Shown in pieces: positions 1 through 12,098 of a stretch of 64,000 nt of DNA (the stretch's first letter is position 1; each line of letters opens with the position of its first letter). A program made the translations under genes and the position numbers. Origin of the DNA: Colias croceus (Eukaryota; Arthropoda; Insecta; Lepidoptera; Pieridae); contig NC_059538.1 of NCBI RefSeq assembly GCF_905220415.1, forward strand, positions 6,882,001-6,946,000, given 5' to 3'. The notes below the pieces were generated by a model that was not told where the DNA came from, searched no databases, and saw only the letters and a program-made list of their open reading frames with translations.

Positions 1-80
1 ACACACGCATGTCTTTATTTCTTAAAGTCTGTTATTATGGTGTCCAAAAATACTATTTTTATTTAATAATTTACTTTCAG

Positions 81-3000
81 GTTGTTCTCTAGGGCATTAC
101 AATGTCCATCTCAAACAAATAGTGAGTCAGGTCCATCTATGGTAACCACTATGAAAGAATCTGAGAAAACACCACTTGCATCTCTGTATGGTGCAGTACA
201 GGGCTTAGCCGAATTGGGCCCTGAAGTTGTTAAGGTATATACAATATTATATATACTGAAAGTATTAAAAAAAACTGTTATATTCGATGTTTTTGTAATA
301 TATTATATTAACAGGCAGATGAGATGTTATACTCATATTTGAAAAACGATTGTAAAAATTGTTGGAGAGAGAAAACGATTGGTTTCATCAGCATAATAAA
401 TAGTTTATAAATAGTTTGTAATCCTGTAAATGTGATCTTGAAAAACTTAAAAATATCAAAAATTTTTTTTTTTTTGGTGGATGTCTGATATGATGTATTT
501 ATTATGAATTTAAAATGTTTGTTTCGTTAGTCGTTTTGCGAATAAATGGTATGTATGGTGAAGGTGTTCATCCTGCCGCGCGTGCGTTGGCTGGGCGAGC
601 GCGTGGAGGGCGCGCTGAGCGGCATCGGCGGCGCGGACCGGCTCGCCGCCGGCAACCTCAAGCACCAGCTGCTCAAGGTGCTCGCGCCCGTCGTGCGCCA
701 GCTGCGGCAGCCGCCCGACCTGCCCGATGACTACAAGTTAGTATATTAACTTTTGTTTCAGAAATGGGATGGCAATACTTGACATTCTCCTCCCCCATTT
801 TTGAAAGAAGGTCTAAGGAAAGCCTCTTCTCCATACACTTTTTCAGGCCACATAAATAATGTAGTGATTTAAAGCAATATAGCCCCAGCTGCGTCTAGCC
901 AACAGTTATGTTGATAAAATAAAAAGGAATGAGCTCTAGTGTATAAGAATTTATTATACAAATACAAATACAAAAAATACAAAAATCTTTATTATTACAT
1001 AAACATTTGGTAGATAATACAATGCACTAATCTCCACACTAGGATTCCCTGTGTTGTGGAGAATAGTCTCTTCCAGCTTACGTCTATTTACACAGTTTAT
1101 ACAGAGGTAAATTCTTAACTACGAAAATACATACAATATGCTAGTTGAATAAAATAATATAAAATAATTATAAAGTGTGAAGTCCCATGTCCCTCAGTGG
1201 GGTAAGGGGCAGATGCATCTGTTTCACTGATCGATTTTCTTTAGGGATAAGTAAGCCCTCTGATCAGCCCTCTGTGTCCTGCCAAACCGAGACATTTTTT
1301 TTCTTCGACTCCACCGGGAATCGAACACAGAACCCCTCGTTGCTACGCTCACGCGTCAACCACTGTACCAAGGAGGCGGTCAGGAATTTACAGTAATCCA
1401 AAAGTAATAATGCGCATAGAAATCTTCGTCACTGTTCGGCAACTGTCATATTCTCGGAGAGTCCGAAGATGATATCTATATAGAGCGGTTAAATGCATTT
1501 TCTTCATGCATAATTTAGTCAAATTATATGTTTTGTGCTAAAAGAGATTAATATGTATTTGTAGGTAAGTAACGATTTTGTTTCGATAATTCCTTGTAAG
1601 TAAATAGCGAGTATAACCCCACGATTGCGAATATATTATCTTTGTTGGATTGATTTACTTGGAAAAATTTATAGTAGGTACTTTTAAAGTGTCTTACTGA
1701 AGCTGGTGTAATGATGGAAGAAAAGAAGGTTAAAATAATACAAAATTTATATTGTACTAGCTTTCCGCCTGCGGCTTCGCCCGCGTTTTCAAAGAAAAAC
1801 CCGCATAGTTCCCGTTCCCGTGGGATTTCTGGGATAAAACAAAGCCTATGTTACTCGTGGATAATGTAGCTTTCGAATGGTGAAAGAATTTTTAAAATCA
1901 GTCCAGTAGTTTATGAGCCTATTCATCCCAATCAAACAAACAAACAAAGTTTTTCTCTTTATAATATTAGTGTAGATAAAGTATGGTTTTCAAACACAGG
2001 TTTATATTTAAACCATATATGTAAATCTTATCATTAAAATCTCAGTTCAAAAGTATTTACAGTACTGATCATTCTTCAATATTATGACAATTACAAAAAA
2101 AAATAAAAACAATCAAAATCAGGGATTATCTTTATTTCTGACATTTTAGATACATCGGAACTCTTCTTCATTTTCACTTTCCCTACTGCCATCACCTGTG
2201 TAAATCATTTCATCGATTAATTCAATTCACCTTTAAAAATAAAACCAAGAAGGGTACGTAATATCAGCTCTATATAATTCCACACAGAGAAAACACGTGC
2301 AGTCACCACCAATATTTAAAGACAACTGACGGATTTTTGAGTTTTTTGACTGACAGGCTACCGTCACCTACCGCCCGATTTGTTTTTGATTGTGTATGAC
2401 CATGAATTGACTTCTATTTCTTTTGTACAAGGTGTAAAATGCAAGTTCGTTGTTTAGGGCTCTTACGATTCAATGATTCGAATGTCTTCGGAAATACGAC
2501 AATTAGCGAAGATTTGCATGTGCATTATTAATTTTGGATTACTGTACTATGGTAATTTAAAAAAAATTCTAATTTTTTTTTAAATTCATTATTGCACACT
2601 CAGAAGAAAAAGAGATACATAAAGAATATATTATAATAATAGAAACAGTACAAAAGGTGATCTTATCGCTGGGTAACGATCTCTTCCAGGCTACCGTATG
2701 TATTGCGTAAGGAAATAATTTGAAAGGTAAAAAAATAAGGAATTAACTACGATAGTCAGACTTTTCGTTTTTCACCCAGGCGTGACTACGGCTACCTGGG
2801 GCCCAGCCTGCAGCAGATGGTGGGCAAGCTGCGCGCGTCGCCGTCGGCGAGCGGCGGCGGCGGCGCGGTGGCCGTGGTGACGTGCACGCCGCCGCTCGTG
2901 CCCGCCGCGCCCGCGCCCGCGCCCTCCGCCTCGCACCAAGCCACCAAGACTGTTGGTACGTGCTATCCTACTTCCTACTTCACTACATAGTATACGGCGG

Positions 3001-6000
3001 CGCGGTGGCCGTGGTGACGTGCACGCCGCCGCTCGTGCCCGCCGCGCCCGCGCCCGCGCCCTCCGCCTCGCACCAAGCCACCAAGACTGTTGGTACGTGC
3101 TATCCTACTTCCTACTTCACTACATAGTATACGGCGGCGCGGTGGCCGTGGTGACGTGCACGCCGCCGCTCGTGCCCGCCGCGCCCGCGCCCGCGCCCTC
3201 CGCCTCGCACCAAGCCACCAAGACTGTTGGTACGTGCTATCCTACTTCCTACTTCACTACATAGTATACGGCGGCGCGGTGGCCGTGGTGACGTGCACGC
3301 CGCCGCTCGTGCCCGCCGCGCCCGCGCCCGCGCCCTCCGCCTCGCACCAAGCCACCAAGACTGTTGGTACGTGCTATCCTACTTCCTACTTCACTACATA
3401 GTATACGGCGGCGCGGTGGCCGTGGTGACGTGCACGCCGCCGCTCGTGCCCGCCGCGCCCGCGCCCGCGCCCTCCGCCTCGCACCAAGCCACCAAGACTG
3501 TTGGTACGTGCTATCCTACTTCCTACTTCACTACATAGTATACGGCGGCGCGGTGGCCGTGGTGACGTGCACGCCGCCGCTCGTGCCCGCCGCGCCCGCG
3601 CCCGCGCCCTCCGCCTCGCACCAAGCCACCAAGACTGTTGGTACGTGCTATCCTACTTCCTACTTCACTACATAGTATACGGCGGCGCGGTGGCCGTGGT
3701 GACGTGCACGCCGCCGCTCGTGCCCGCCGCGCCCGCGCCCGCGCCCTCCGCCTCGCACCAAGCCACCAAGACTGTTGGTACGTGCTATCCTACTTCCTAC
3801 TTCACTACATAGTATACGGCGGCGCGGTGGCCGTGGTGACGTGCACGCCGCCGCTCGTGCCCGCCGCGCCCGCGCCCGCGCCCTCCGCCTCGCACCAAGC
3901 CACCAAGACTGTTGGTACGTGCTATCCTACTTCCTACTTCACTACATAGTATACGGCGGCGCGGTGGCCGTGGTGACGTGCACGCCGCCGCTCGTGCCCG
4001 CCGCGCCCGCGCCCGCGCCCTCCGCCTCGCACCAAGCCACCAAGACTGTTGGTACGTGCTATCCTACTTCCTACTTCACTACATAGTATAAAACAAAGTC
4101 GCTTTCTCTGTCCCTATTTCCCTATGTCCCTTTGTATGCTTAAATCTTTAAAACTACGCAACGGATTTTGATGCGGTTTTTTTAATAGATAGAGTGATTC
4201 AAGAGGAAGGTTTTAGTATATAATTTATTAAGTTTTAGATAAAGCGGGCGAAGCCGCGGGCGGTTACCTAGTAATATTATAAATGCAAAAGTTTGTGAGA
4301 ATGTGTATGTGTGTGCTTGTTACTCTTTCAAATACTACTACTGTATTTACTTACTTTAGGACACATATTATAGGGTAACTTGGATTAACACATAGGATAG
4401 GTTTTATCCCGGAAATACCACGGGAACGGGAACTATGCGGGTTTTTCTTTGAAAACGCGGGCGAAGCCGCGGGCGGAAAGCTAGTAAAGTATAAAAGCTA
4501 ATGTCACATTCGCTTTTACAAAAAATGTAATGTCATTGGTTCAAACTCATGCCACATTTCTTAATGATCAAGAGAATACCTATTGTATATGCTCTATATT
4601 TTAAAAGTCTGCTTCACATAAGCGTAGGCATTGTTTCCTTCGTACAATTATTGAGCGTGATTTTTGCTTAGATGTGAATTCATAATTGTATGTCAAGTAA
4701 TGTACTTGATACTAATAACGTGTATGCCGCTATTCAAAGTGGTATGAAAGAATTAGGTAAGAGTCAGCCGCGATATAATATTCGCAAAGTATGTATTCAG
4801 AAATGTGCGTGATCCCTTACCGTGCATGACGCTCAGCAGTGACCCGGACTAAGTATAATTATTATAAGACGGTTGTCACAAAGCTGTTAAGTTTGTTGAA
4901 ATGGTTTTTTATCGGCCTTATGCAGAGCTTCCTATTGTGCTATAGACAATAGCATCTTCTTTGTGTATGTGAATATAATTTAAATTTTTTTCTTCATCTA
5001 GATTCCTTGGCGACTCGTAATGTGATAAGTTCCAATACGCCGCAGTCGCCAGCGCCGTCCACGCCACCACCGCAGAAGTTTGTCATTGTTTCACAGCAAA
5101 AACCACAGCAGGTGAATAATTTATATTTAATTTAAAGAAAAAAAAATATTTTCTATCTATCTACAGGCTTCTGAAACTACTTTTCAAAAAAATCAAAAAA
5201 GCTTAAATTTTTTTTTCTATATATTTGCATTTTGTTCCAAAACAGACGCAACCCGCTAGCGGTGCGAGCCATATTGTGGTACATAGTTCGCAGCCGACAA
5301 TTGTTCGTAGCCAAAACGTTCAGGTGAGCAAATTTATATGTATCTACGATTTTGTAATTTGTAATGCACTGTGTGTAACAAAAGCTTTTGCCTATGTACG
5401 TGTCTGACCGTTTCGTCGGATATAGAATATCTTTTATTATTTTATGGTCTTCTTTAATATAATAAATTTTATTTTATAAAGCAAGCATAAATGTAATTTG
5501 AATGAATTTATCAATCAATTTTAATATATATTTTATTTAAAATATTATAAACATAATATTGTGAATGATGCATGCAGATTGCAGAGTGAACGCGAAGGAT
5601 ATGACGTAACGATCTTTCAATAGGTTATGAGAAGCATAGAACAAGCATGATTTATACCGCCTATTAAATTCACCTTCTATAAATTGAATGAACCGTTCGA
5701 TGTGTGTCAAGTGAACGAACCACGAATGTCGCTTAGGAATGCCACACATTGAAGTGACCGCCGTTTGTTAATTAAGCCGCCGATAAGTTGGGATCGTCGA
5801 ACACGTTAGGAAGTAATGTGATCGAAGTAGATGTAGAGGGTGCATGTCTTGTTTAGTCGGTGGTGGTGACGAGCGGGCCGGCCGGCAACCAGCAGCCGCA
5901 GAAGGTGGTGGTGGTGGGCATGCCGCCGCAGCAGCCCGCCGCCGCCGTGGGGGGCGTCAGCCAGGTATAGCTCTGTTTTAAAGATAATGTAAAGAACACA

Positions 6001-9000
6001 AGTGATAACTGCGTTAAAAACAACCGACTTCAAACTTGCACTCGCAACATTTACAAATACAGACAAAAATGCTTATAAAATAAAAACTACTGGGCCTATC
6101 CGAATAAAATTTTTATGGGACCAATTCAAAGAATCACGTAAATCGATTCAGAAACCTCGGAGTAATCGGTGTACATACATAAAAAAAAAACATACCGGCC
6201 GAATTGATAACCTCCTCTGAAGTATGGATAGAGGCTTGGAGTTCAAATGAAACAACCGTTCGGTTATAAGGTGTATTCAAGACTGACTTACAAATAGGTG
6301 CACACAATATAACATAATAAAACATTAAGCTACATATACTTCATATAATTCATTTAGGTACTTCACCTTCGGGGGTGAAAGAAAAAAAAAAAAGAGACAA
6401 AAAAAATGTTTTTTCTACGTAAGAACCACTTTGTTCTATCCTTATGTACTATATTTATCTTATTCTAAGTAACATACTTTTTTGTTCTATCCTTATGTAC
6501 TATATCTAATTTTCCTTTCTTTTCAATCTTAACATTTACTCCCATATCTTTTACAACTTTATAAGGTCCATCATAATCACAGTCAAGTTTACGAGAGTTT
6601 TCTTTTTTAACTAAAATTAAATCATTTTCATTATAAGATACAGGATTACATTTTAAATCATAATAATCTTTTCTTTTTTCCTTACATTCTATTAAATTCT
6701 TTCTTGCATCTCGTAATGCAATTTGCAATTTATATCTTAAATCTAAACAATAATCATCAGCATTATAAAGAGGATCTACATTTTTATCTAAATTATTTGG
6801 TAAACGACATTGTCTACCGAAAACAAGTTCAAAAGGTGTGTATTTAGTTTGCGTGTTAACACAAGTATTATAACTAAAACACCAAAATGGTAGCCAATGT
6901 GACCAAGAATAACTACTATTCGTACAATAAGTTCTTAAAAATACACTTAAATGCTTATGAGCTATTTCGAGAGAACCAATTGATTGATGGTGGTACGCTG
7001 TCGATGTCAGTTTTTCTATCTTTAATAAACTACACACTTGTTCCATAACCTGGGAAACAAATTCCGTACCCCTATCTGTAGCTATAGATTTGGGAACACC
7101 GAATCTAAGTATAAAATTACTTACTAAAGCATGAGCTACAGTCACTGCTTCTTTGTTAGGTAGAGGATATGCCTCTATATACTTGGTTAACTCACATTGG
7201 AGAGTTAAAATATAACAATTACCTAACTCATCTCTATCTAAGGGACCAACTAGGTCAAGAAAAATTTTCTCGAACGCTGTCTTTGCTGTTGTAGTAATAC
7301 TTAACGGCTGTTTAGTATACTTACTTTGCTTCATTTTTTGACACATTGCGCACTTACTTACATATTTACGAATATCTAAATCAAGTCCTGGCCAGTAATA
7401 TTTTCTTTTTATGTTATTCGCCATTCTAGTCATTCCAGCGTGTCCACTTGTGGGCAACAAATGATAGTCATTTAGTATGAATTGCTTTACCTTATCATCA
7501 AAAATTCTTTCAACTCCTTTTAAAATACATATACGGGGCCCGTTCCATTTTTTTAAAGATTTTATCTCACTACATATTCCTTTTATAAATTCTTCATTTT
7601 TATCATCTTTTACTATGCATAGTTCTTTTACTTTTATCCTTTCGCAAAAATCTTTAAGCTTAGTTGCAAATTCGGCTCGCGAGAATTGCAATCTAAAGCT
7701 TAAATCAACAAATAATACCATTTTATTCTCGACATACACAAAATAATCTTTCTCTTCTATCTTTATGTTTTCTTTCTTAATTTTTTTTATAATATCTCCT
7801 TCCACTAGCTTCATCTCTATAGAATCACTCGGCTGTCTTAATAATTCCACAACTCGTGGTTGATCAGGCCACGCGTCAGGGTCTTTATTAAGCGCACTTT
7901 GTTCTTTCACACTATTCTCTTCCATCCTTCTCTTTTGTGCTCTAGTTGTTACTGCTAAAACCTGTTCAGTCACACTCTTTAATTCATCTGATGTTATAAC
8001 CACTCTTGACAATGCATCTGCGATAACATTGTCTTTGCCTCTTACATACACTATTTTAAAATCATATTCCTCAAGTATTAACCGATATTTTATTAGTCTA
8101 CTAGATGGGTCTCTGACACCAAATAAATAAATTAATGGTTTGTGGTCTGTCATAATTGTGAATTTTCTACCAAAGAGATAGGGCCTAAAATACTTTACTG
8201 CCCAAACTAAAGCGGTTAATTCTTTCTGAATAACGGGATAATTCTTTTCGGCTTTATTTAACGGTCTACTCGCATATGCTACTGGTTTCATATTCCCATT
8301 GCATAATACGGCTCCCACAGCCATATCAGACGCATCGGTTTGTAAAATGAATTCGTTTGAGTCAGAAAAATCAGGGTATTGTAATATCATTAGTGAAGTT
8401 TTCAAATAATCGAACGCATTTTGACACTCAGAATTCCAAACAAAAGTTTCATCTTTTCTTAATAAGCGATTTAAAGGTATGACAATAGTCGCAAAATTTG
8501 GTACAAATTTCCTATAATAATTACAGAAAGCAACAAACCGTCTAACTTCATCTGCATTTTGTGGGACTGGATATTTTTCTAAAATTTTTGTCTTTTCAGG
8601 GTCAGGAGACACTCCTTCTGCTGAGACTAAATGACCTAAATATAATATTTCTTTTTTGAGGAATTGACACTTAGCTGGGTTTAATTTTAAATTTACCTTT
8701 CTTAGTCTTTCAAATACATCTATCAAATTTTGATTATGCATTGTCAGCGATCGTCCAAATATAATCAGATCATCTAAATAAATAAAACACTTCTCAAAAG
8801 CTAAACCTGACATCGCTATCGACATAACTCTACTAAACGCACTACATGAAGTTTTAAGTCCCATCGGCAATCGTTTTAATTGGTAATGTCCTGTATTCGT
8901 TGAAAATGCCGTGTACTTTCTGCTCTCAGAATTTAATTTCACCTGATAATAGCCTTGCTGTAAATCTAAATGAGTAAAATATATTGAACCTGACAAAGAA

Positions 9001-12000
9001 TCCAGTATATCAGTAATGTTAGGCAATGGAAATTTATCATCGACAATATTTTCATTAAGTTTCCTAAAATCAATTACCAAACGCCACTTTTTAGTGCCGT
9101 CAGATTTTTTTGGAACTAGCAAAATAGGACTAGACCATTCACTAGTGGATTCTTCGATTATATCATTCTGAAGCATTTTGTTTATTTGATTTTTTACTTC
9201 AGGTTTTAAGGATTGAGGCAGTCTATACGGTTTAGTATATAAATAGGATTAATGTTGTTTTTTAATTTTATCGAGTGTTCACAGACATTGGTAGTTTCTA
9301 ATTTATCTCCTGGTAAGAAGAAAATGTCAGGATATTTGGTACATATTTTTTCAATTGACTCCCTCTCTTCCTTATTCAAATTTTGTAAATTAATTAAAGA
9401 CAACAAAGTACTGGCTCTATTATGATTACTTTCACACGAACTAAATTTTAAAATGTTATAGTCATTTAGCGATTCAACATCTAATTCTAAATTGTCTAAT
9501 CTAACCTCTTCTTCTCCCGTATTTAAAATCTTAATAGGGATTCTTTTATTTTTAGGTCGAGCAATAGCTCCAGCTAAAAACACATCTTTCTTAATCTCTT
9601 TCGCACTAACAAAACAATCACCTTCCATATCCTTGTTTAAATAAACATAATGAATAGTTTCACTTCGAGGAGGTATTACTAAAGAGTTACTGTATTCGAC
9701 TTTGTTGTGAATTGGTAATGTACAAAATTTATCTTCTACTTGCAACGTCAACAAATTTTTCCCTAAATCTATGTTTGCATTATATTTAGTCATAAAATCA
9801 ATTCCCAGTATACCATCAACTGCAATAGGTAAGTTTTTAAAAACGTAAAAATTATTTTGAAATCTATTTCTTTTAATGTCATGTATCTCTAAATGTACAT
9901 AGCCAGGTGATTTAATTTTTCCACCAATTCCATTCACTTCTAACTGATTATAAAAGATTTGACACCCCTTTGGTAACACCTCTTCTCTAATAACAGATAT
10001 GGACGCTCCAGTATCCAATAATAAAACATATTTTTGTGCATTCCTATAAAAATTTACGAATTTGGCTGAGCTTTTACATTCAAAAATAAAATTATTCATC
10101 ACGAAAAAACTGGTTCATGCTTTCTTTAGATTTACTTTGTTCCGAATTGCAAGAAGCCTGAGAATTGGCATTTTGGGGGATGGTAAACAAATTCCCACGG
10201 TTATTTACTCCCCGCCTGGCATATCCACGGCGGTTATAATGACCTCTACCGCGTGGAGTATATTGAAAAGGCCTCGAATACCTTTGATATCTGGGCGTGT
10301 TGCTTCGATAATTATTATTATAATTATTTTGATATTTACCCCAGTTGCTATTATAAGTGTAATGCCCTTGACCACGGGGTTGGCCTCTGCCCTGTCCCCG
10401 AAAATACGAACGATTATTATAGTACGTACCTCTTGTAGAAGTCATCTTCATTACCTCGGCTGGCCTGGATGTAGACGATCTAGACTCGTCCTTCGCAGCC
10501 TGGATTGCATCCTTCAGCGATGAGTAGTTTCGCGCTGTAATGATAGTACTGACCTTCTCGTTTTTCAAGCCATCTGCAAATTTTTTTACAACCATTTTTT
10601 CATTAATCGGTTTCAACACGTTCATTTTAGTTACGTCACCATCAGCCTGTGCAATATTTAAATCAGTTAAAAGTTTTTCAAGTTGTGTACCGTATTCGTC
10701 GATAGACTTAAAACCTTGGTTCAAGGATTGTATCTGATCCTGTATAGCAGTAAAAGATTTTGTAGTCAGTAATTTCCTACGAAAATCCTGTAACATATCC
10801 GTAACAGTCATATAATCACTGTTCACCCGTAGCTTAGCATTTTCAGATAATCTACCTTTTAAAATAAATTTAATTAATAAGGACTGACCCGCACTATTTA
10901 GCATGTCAGCATACATCTCCACAGCATCAATCAATTGTTTCGTTGTATTTTCCTTATCGTCTAAAACTGGTATTAAACCACATGCAGTTTTTAATTCAAA
11001 TTCCATTTTGAACAATTTTTATCAAAAATATTTATATCTACTTATATATACCCTTTATAAGATATCAATAATTTCTTTTAATTTATCATAATTTTGAAGT
11101 ATTAAATCGGCCATAACAAACTAACATCTTACCTTAAAGTTAAAGATACAAACTAAATAGACTCAATACAAACCAAGTAGTATCATATTTCATTCACTTA
11201 AAATTAATTCTATCTAATTCGAAGCACAGTTACATACGCTACGATAGCATTCTGCTGACGCTTCATAGCGTATCGCATGTCGACTGGACTTCCACGAACT
11301 GTTTATTACATTTTTAAACACGATTAATTTAAAATATATTTTATAGGTCCAATGTTCTTTTGTTTTAAAATTTATTTATTATAGATTAATTATATTTTTA
11401 CTTTTAACTGCACTATTTTTCACACTTAAACCTCATAGATCACAATTTCACACCACGACGCAAACCGCACCATATTTTAGATTACACAGGTATATATTTG
11501 GGGGAAAGGGGGCACCCACTTTAAACTGCTGCTTCTCACGTTCAGGATCACGCCTTCCTGCTGCTGACACCCGCAGACGCATTCTTCTCACCTTTTATGG
11601 CCAATTTTGATTTCCTTATGTTCTCTTTTATCTCTCGTTTTCATTTTGGTTTTTCGATGCTAATTTATTTGCGAAATACTATTTCGCGTTTTGGACGTTG
11701 TCGTCATAATAATCATTTTGATTAAAACTAATGCCACAAGGCACACTGGCATGCGGCTACTCTCGCCCTTTTTCACCCTCTCACAAGTCTCTCGCCCTCA
11801 CTTTTCGCCCGGTGTCCGGCGTCGCGCTATCATTTTTCTAGGAACTGGCAGGGTCGCCATGAAGTATGGATAGAGGCTTGGAGTTCAAATGAAACAACCG
11901 TTCGGTTATAAGGTGTATTCAAGACTGACTTACAAATAGGTGCACACAATATAACATAATAAAACATTAAGCTACATATACTTCATATAATTCATTTAGG

Positions 12001-12065
12001 TACTTCACCTCCTTTTTTTTGAAGTCGGTTAAAAATATTATTGTGCTTACCCGAGGCTCTGAAGA

Positions 12066-12098
<33 letters not shown>

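Larger units (their letters stand above)
6218..12007 (-). mobile_element. Ty3/gypsy-type LTR retrotransposon, nearly complete, identical LTRs
   Basis: A 5.79-kb element on the minus strand. Order in its own sense: LTR, primer-binding site, ~0.85-kb leader, gag, protease ORF, RT/RNase H/integrase ORF, LTR. The two 148-bp LTRs look identical, start TGAAGTA, end TACTTCA, and are flanked by a perfect 4-bp duplication CCTC, a size usual for gypsy integrases. Identical LTRs argue for recent insertion. The polypurine tract beside the 3' LTR is weak on the element's sense strand. The protease and RT frames are separated by a one-nucleotide-type shift near 9240, so this copy may not be autonomous. There is no env-like ORF. 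Confidence 0.93.

Noticed and set aside
1181..1385. A functional tRNA gene
   Set aside because: Box A/B-like sequences exist, but the body continues as a SINE and no cloverleaf with acceptor stem can be drawn.
2882..4086. A ladder of ~103-codon ORFs repeating every 137 bp
   Set aside because: They are the out-of-frame and read-through translations of the tandem array. Their ends fall at the array's intronic TAG, and they have no start context or splice logic of their own.
2858..4090. Possible CRISPR-like array
   Set aside because: Units are wholly identical with no variable spacers, and the unit is a eukaryotic exon/intron boundary.
10062..10523. Plus-strand ORF of 153 codons opposite gag
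   Set aside because: Antisense shadow of the RG-rich Gag tail, with low-complexity isoleucine runs and no family signal.
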